In this document: one piece after another, positions 63,486 to 64,000 of the stretch | Layout of the letters: each line of letters starts with the position of its first letter | Position numbering within the stretch: the stretch's first letter is position 1 | Origin: Calothrix sp. C42_A2020_038 | GTDB lineage: Bacteria > Cyanobacteriota > Cyanobacteriia > Cyanobacteriales > Nostocaceae | DNA: 64,000 nt | Direction of reading: 5' to 3' | Assembly (NCBI GenBank): GCA_015272395.1 | Contig: JACYLQ010000047.1 | Coordinates: 1-64,000 of the forward strand | Program-made: the position numbers and the translations under genes | Notes under the pieces: generated by a model | Databases searched by the model: none | Seen by the model: the letters and a program-made list of their open reading frames with translations, nothing else | What the model was told of the DNA's origin: nothing

Positions 63486-64000
63486 TTAAATGAGATTTTT
63501 TAATTGGAAATTTTCATCAAAGTCAGCTAGTGCAGGATAAACAATTGGGTAAGTTTCATTGAGACTATGTAACCTTTCTTCATATTCTTTTAAATAACCT
63601 TTGCGTCGTTCGTCATTAACTTGGCTGGCAGCAAAAGCAACGAAAGGAGGCAATACATCAAAGCCAACGAAGCGAAAAATACCGTGATTAATTGGATAAA
63701 GGATACTGTGAATATCTCCGTTGATACCAGCTTCTGTGTACATAGTTAATTTTCCACCTGTAGTTAATGACAGCATGGCTTTTTTGCCTCTAAAAACTCC
63801 ATTGTCATACCATTTGCCCCCTCCATATATTTTGCCTGCTGCAAAAACTTTATCTACCCATCCTTTTAAGATTCCAGGTAATCCAAACCACCATAGTGGA
63901 AATTGGAAAATCAGCGCATCACACCAAAATAGCTTTTCCATTTCAGCTTGAATATCTTCAGCAAAACTATTATTTTCTGTGGCGTAATACTCTTCGGTTT
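63486..64000 (-). CDS. NAD(P)H:quinone oxidoreductase (flavodoxin-like fold), partial
   Basis: The open frame continues past the internal ATG at 63941 to the window edge (EEYYATENNSFAEDIQAEME precedes it), so the N-terminus is missing. Visible are WCDALIFQFPLWWFGLPGIL, then GWVDKVFAAGKIYGGG, RGKKAMLSLTTGGK and INHGIFRFVGFDVLPPFVA. These match the NQO1/KefF/MdaB-type family, FMN- or FAD-dependent enzymes reducing quinones by two electrons. About 171 residues are seen of an expected 230-270. It is upstream of tmk on the same strand by about 50 bp, but not clearly in its operon. Confidence 0.87.
   Translation of the reverse strand, partial: TEEYYATENNSFAEDIQAEMEKLFWCDALIFQFPLWWFGLPGILKGWVDKVFAAGKIYGGGKWYDNGVFRGKKAMLSLTTGGKLTMYTEAGINGDIHSILYPINHGIFRFVGFDVLPPFVAFAASQVNDERRKGYLKEYEERLHSLNETYPIVYPALADFDENFQLKNLI

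Overview
The window looks like chromosomal DNA from a filamentous, probably heterocyst-forming cyanobacterium (Nostocales-like). Pointers are a petJ-type cytochrome c6, a SipA-type regulator, a phytol-kinase-like protein, a group 2 sigma factor, a Kdp locus with the extra small gene known from Anabaena, a decayed DevA-type ABC gene, a hopanoid cluster, and heptad-repeat-rich AT-rich intergenic DNA. The canonical cyanobacterial repeat HIP1 (GCGATCGC) was not seen by eye. GGCGCC was counted about 69 times, so this lineage appears to use a variant highly iterated palindrome.

Layout, left to right. At 1-0.57 kb a tnpB gene of the IS200/IS605 type runs off the left edge. At 0.8-5.35 kb is an NAD operon (pncB-nadD-nrtR-nadE, minus strand), headed by a perfect 13-bp inverted repeat that is a strong candidate NrtR operator. 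From 5.4 to 19.6 kb come mostly housekeeping and accessory genes: a 49-aa small protein, a GYHNN tandem-repeat secreted protein, a phytol kinase homologue, yidD, a VanX-type dipeptidase, two tandem TspO-like genes, an orphan LuxR-type response regulator, cobO, an ABC exporter, galE, a degenerate carbamoyltransferase-like gene and an M28 peptidase. From 19.7 to 23.4 kb lie a devA pseudogene and a duplicated module, each unit pairing a sigma-70-like gene with a helical partner gene. That module is the best candidate here for an undescribed system. From 23.8 to 33.2 kb are serC, a TPR protein, petJ, a GNAT enzyme, a sigma factor, priA and a cupin.

At 33.5-38.3 kb is kdpA-kdpB-kdpG-kdpC (high-affinity K+ uptake, no kdpD beside it). 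An SGNH hydrolase and ispH follow. The 41-51.7 kb stretch is a hopanoid cluster: hpnH, hpnA and an RND permease in one minus-strand operon, then hpnG, hpnB, shc and a squalene/phytoene synthase. With ispH next door, it links the last MEP-pathway step to squalene, hopene and side-chain elaboration.

From 52.5 to 64 kb: an OB-like duplicated membrane-anchored protein, cydAB (bd-type quinol oxidase), a second, decayed tnpB with a small RHH-like gene, a PhyH dioxygenase, a histidine kinase divergent from two Spy-like periplasmic proteins, sipA, a secreted peroxiredoxin, holB-tmk, and a partial NAD(P)H:quinone oxidoreductase cut by the right edge.

Several dispersed repeat families thread the intergenic DNA: a 110-bp MITE-like element with terminal inverted repeats (three copies), GGTGCGTGAC inverted repeats, TAGAGACG hairpins and 7-bp AATCTAAA-type tandem repeats. 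Some have entered coding sequence (tnpB, hpnB, the SGNH gene). No rRNA, tRNA or CRISPR array was recognised.
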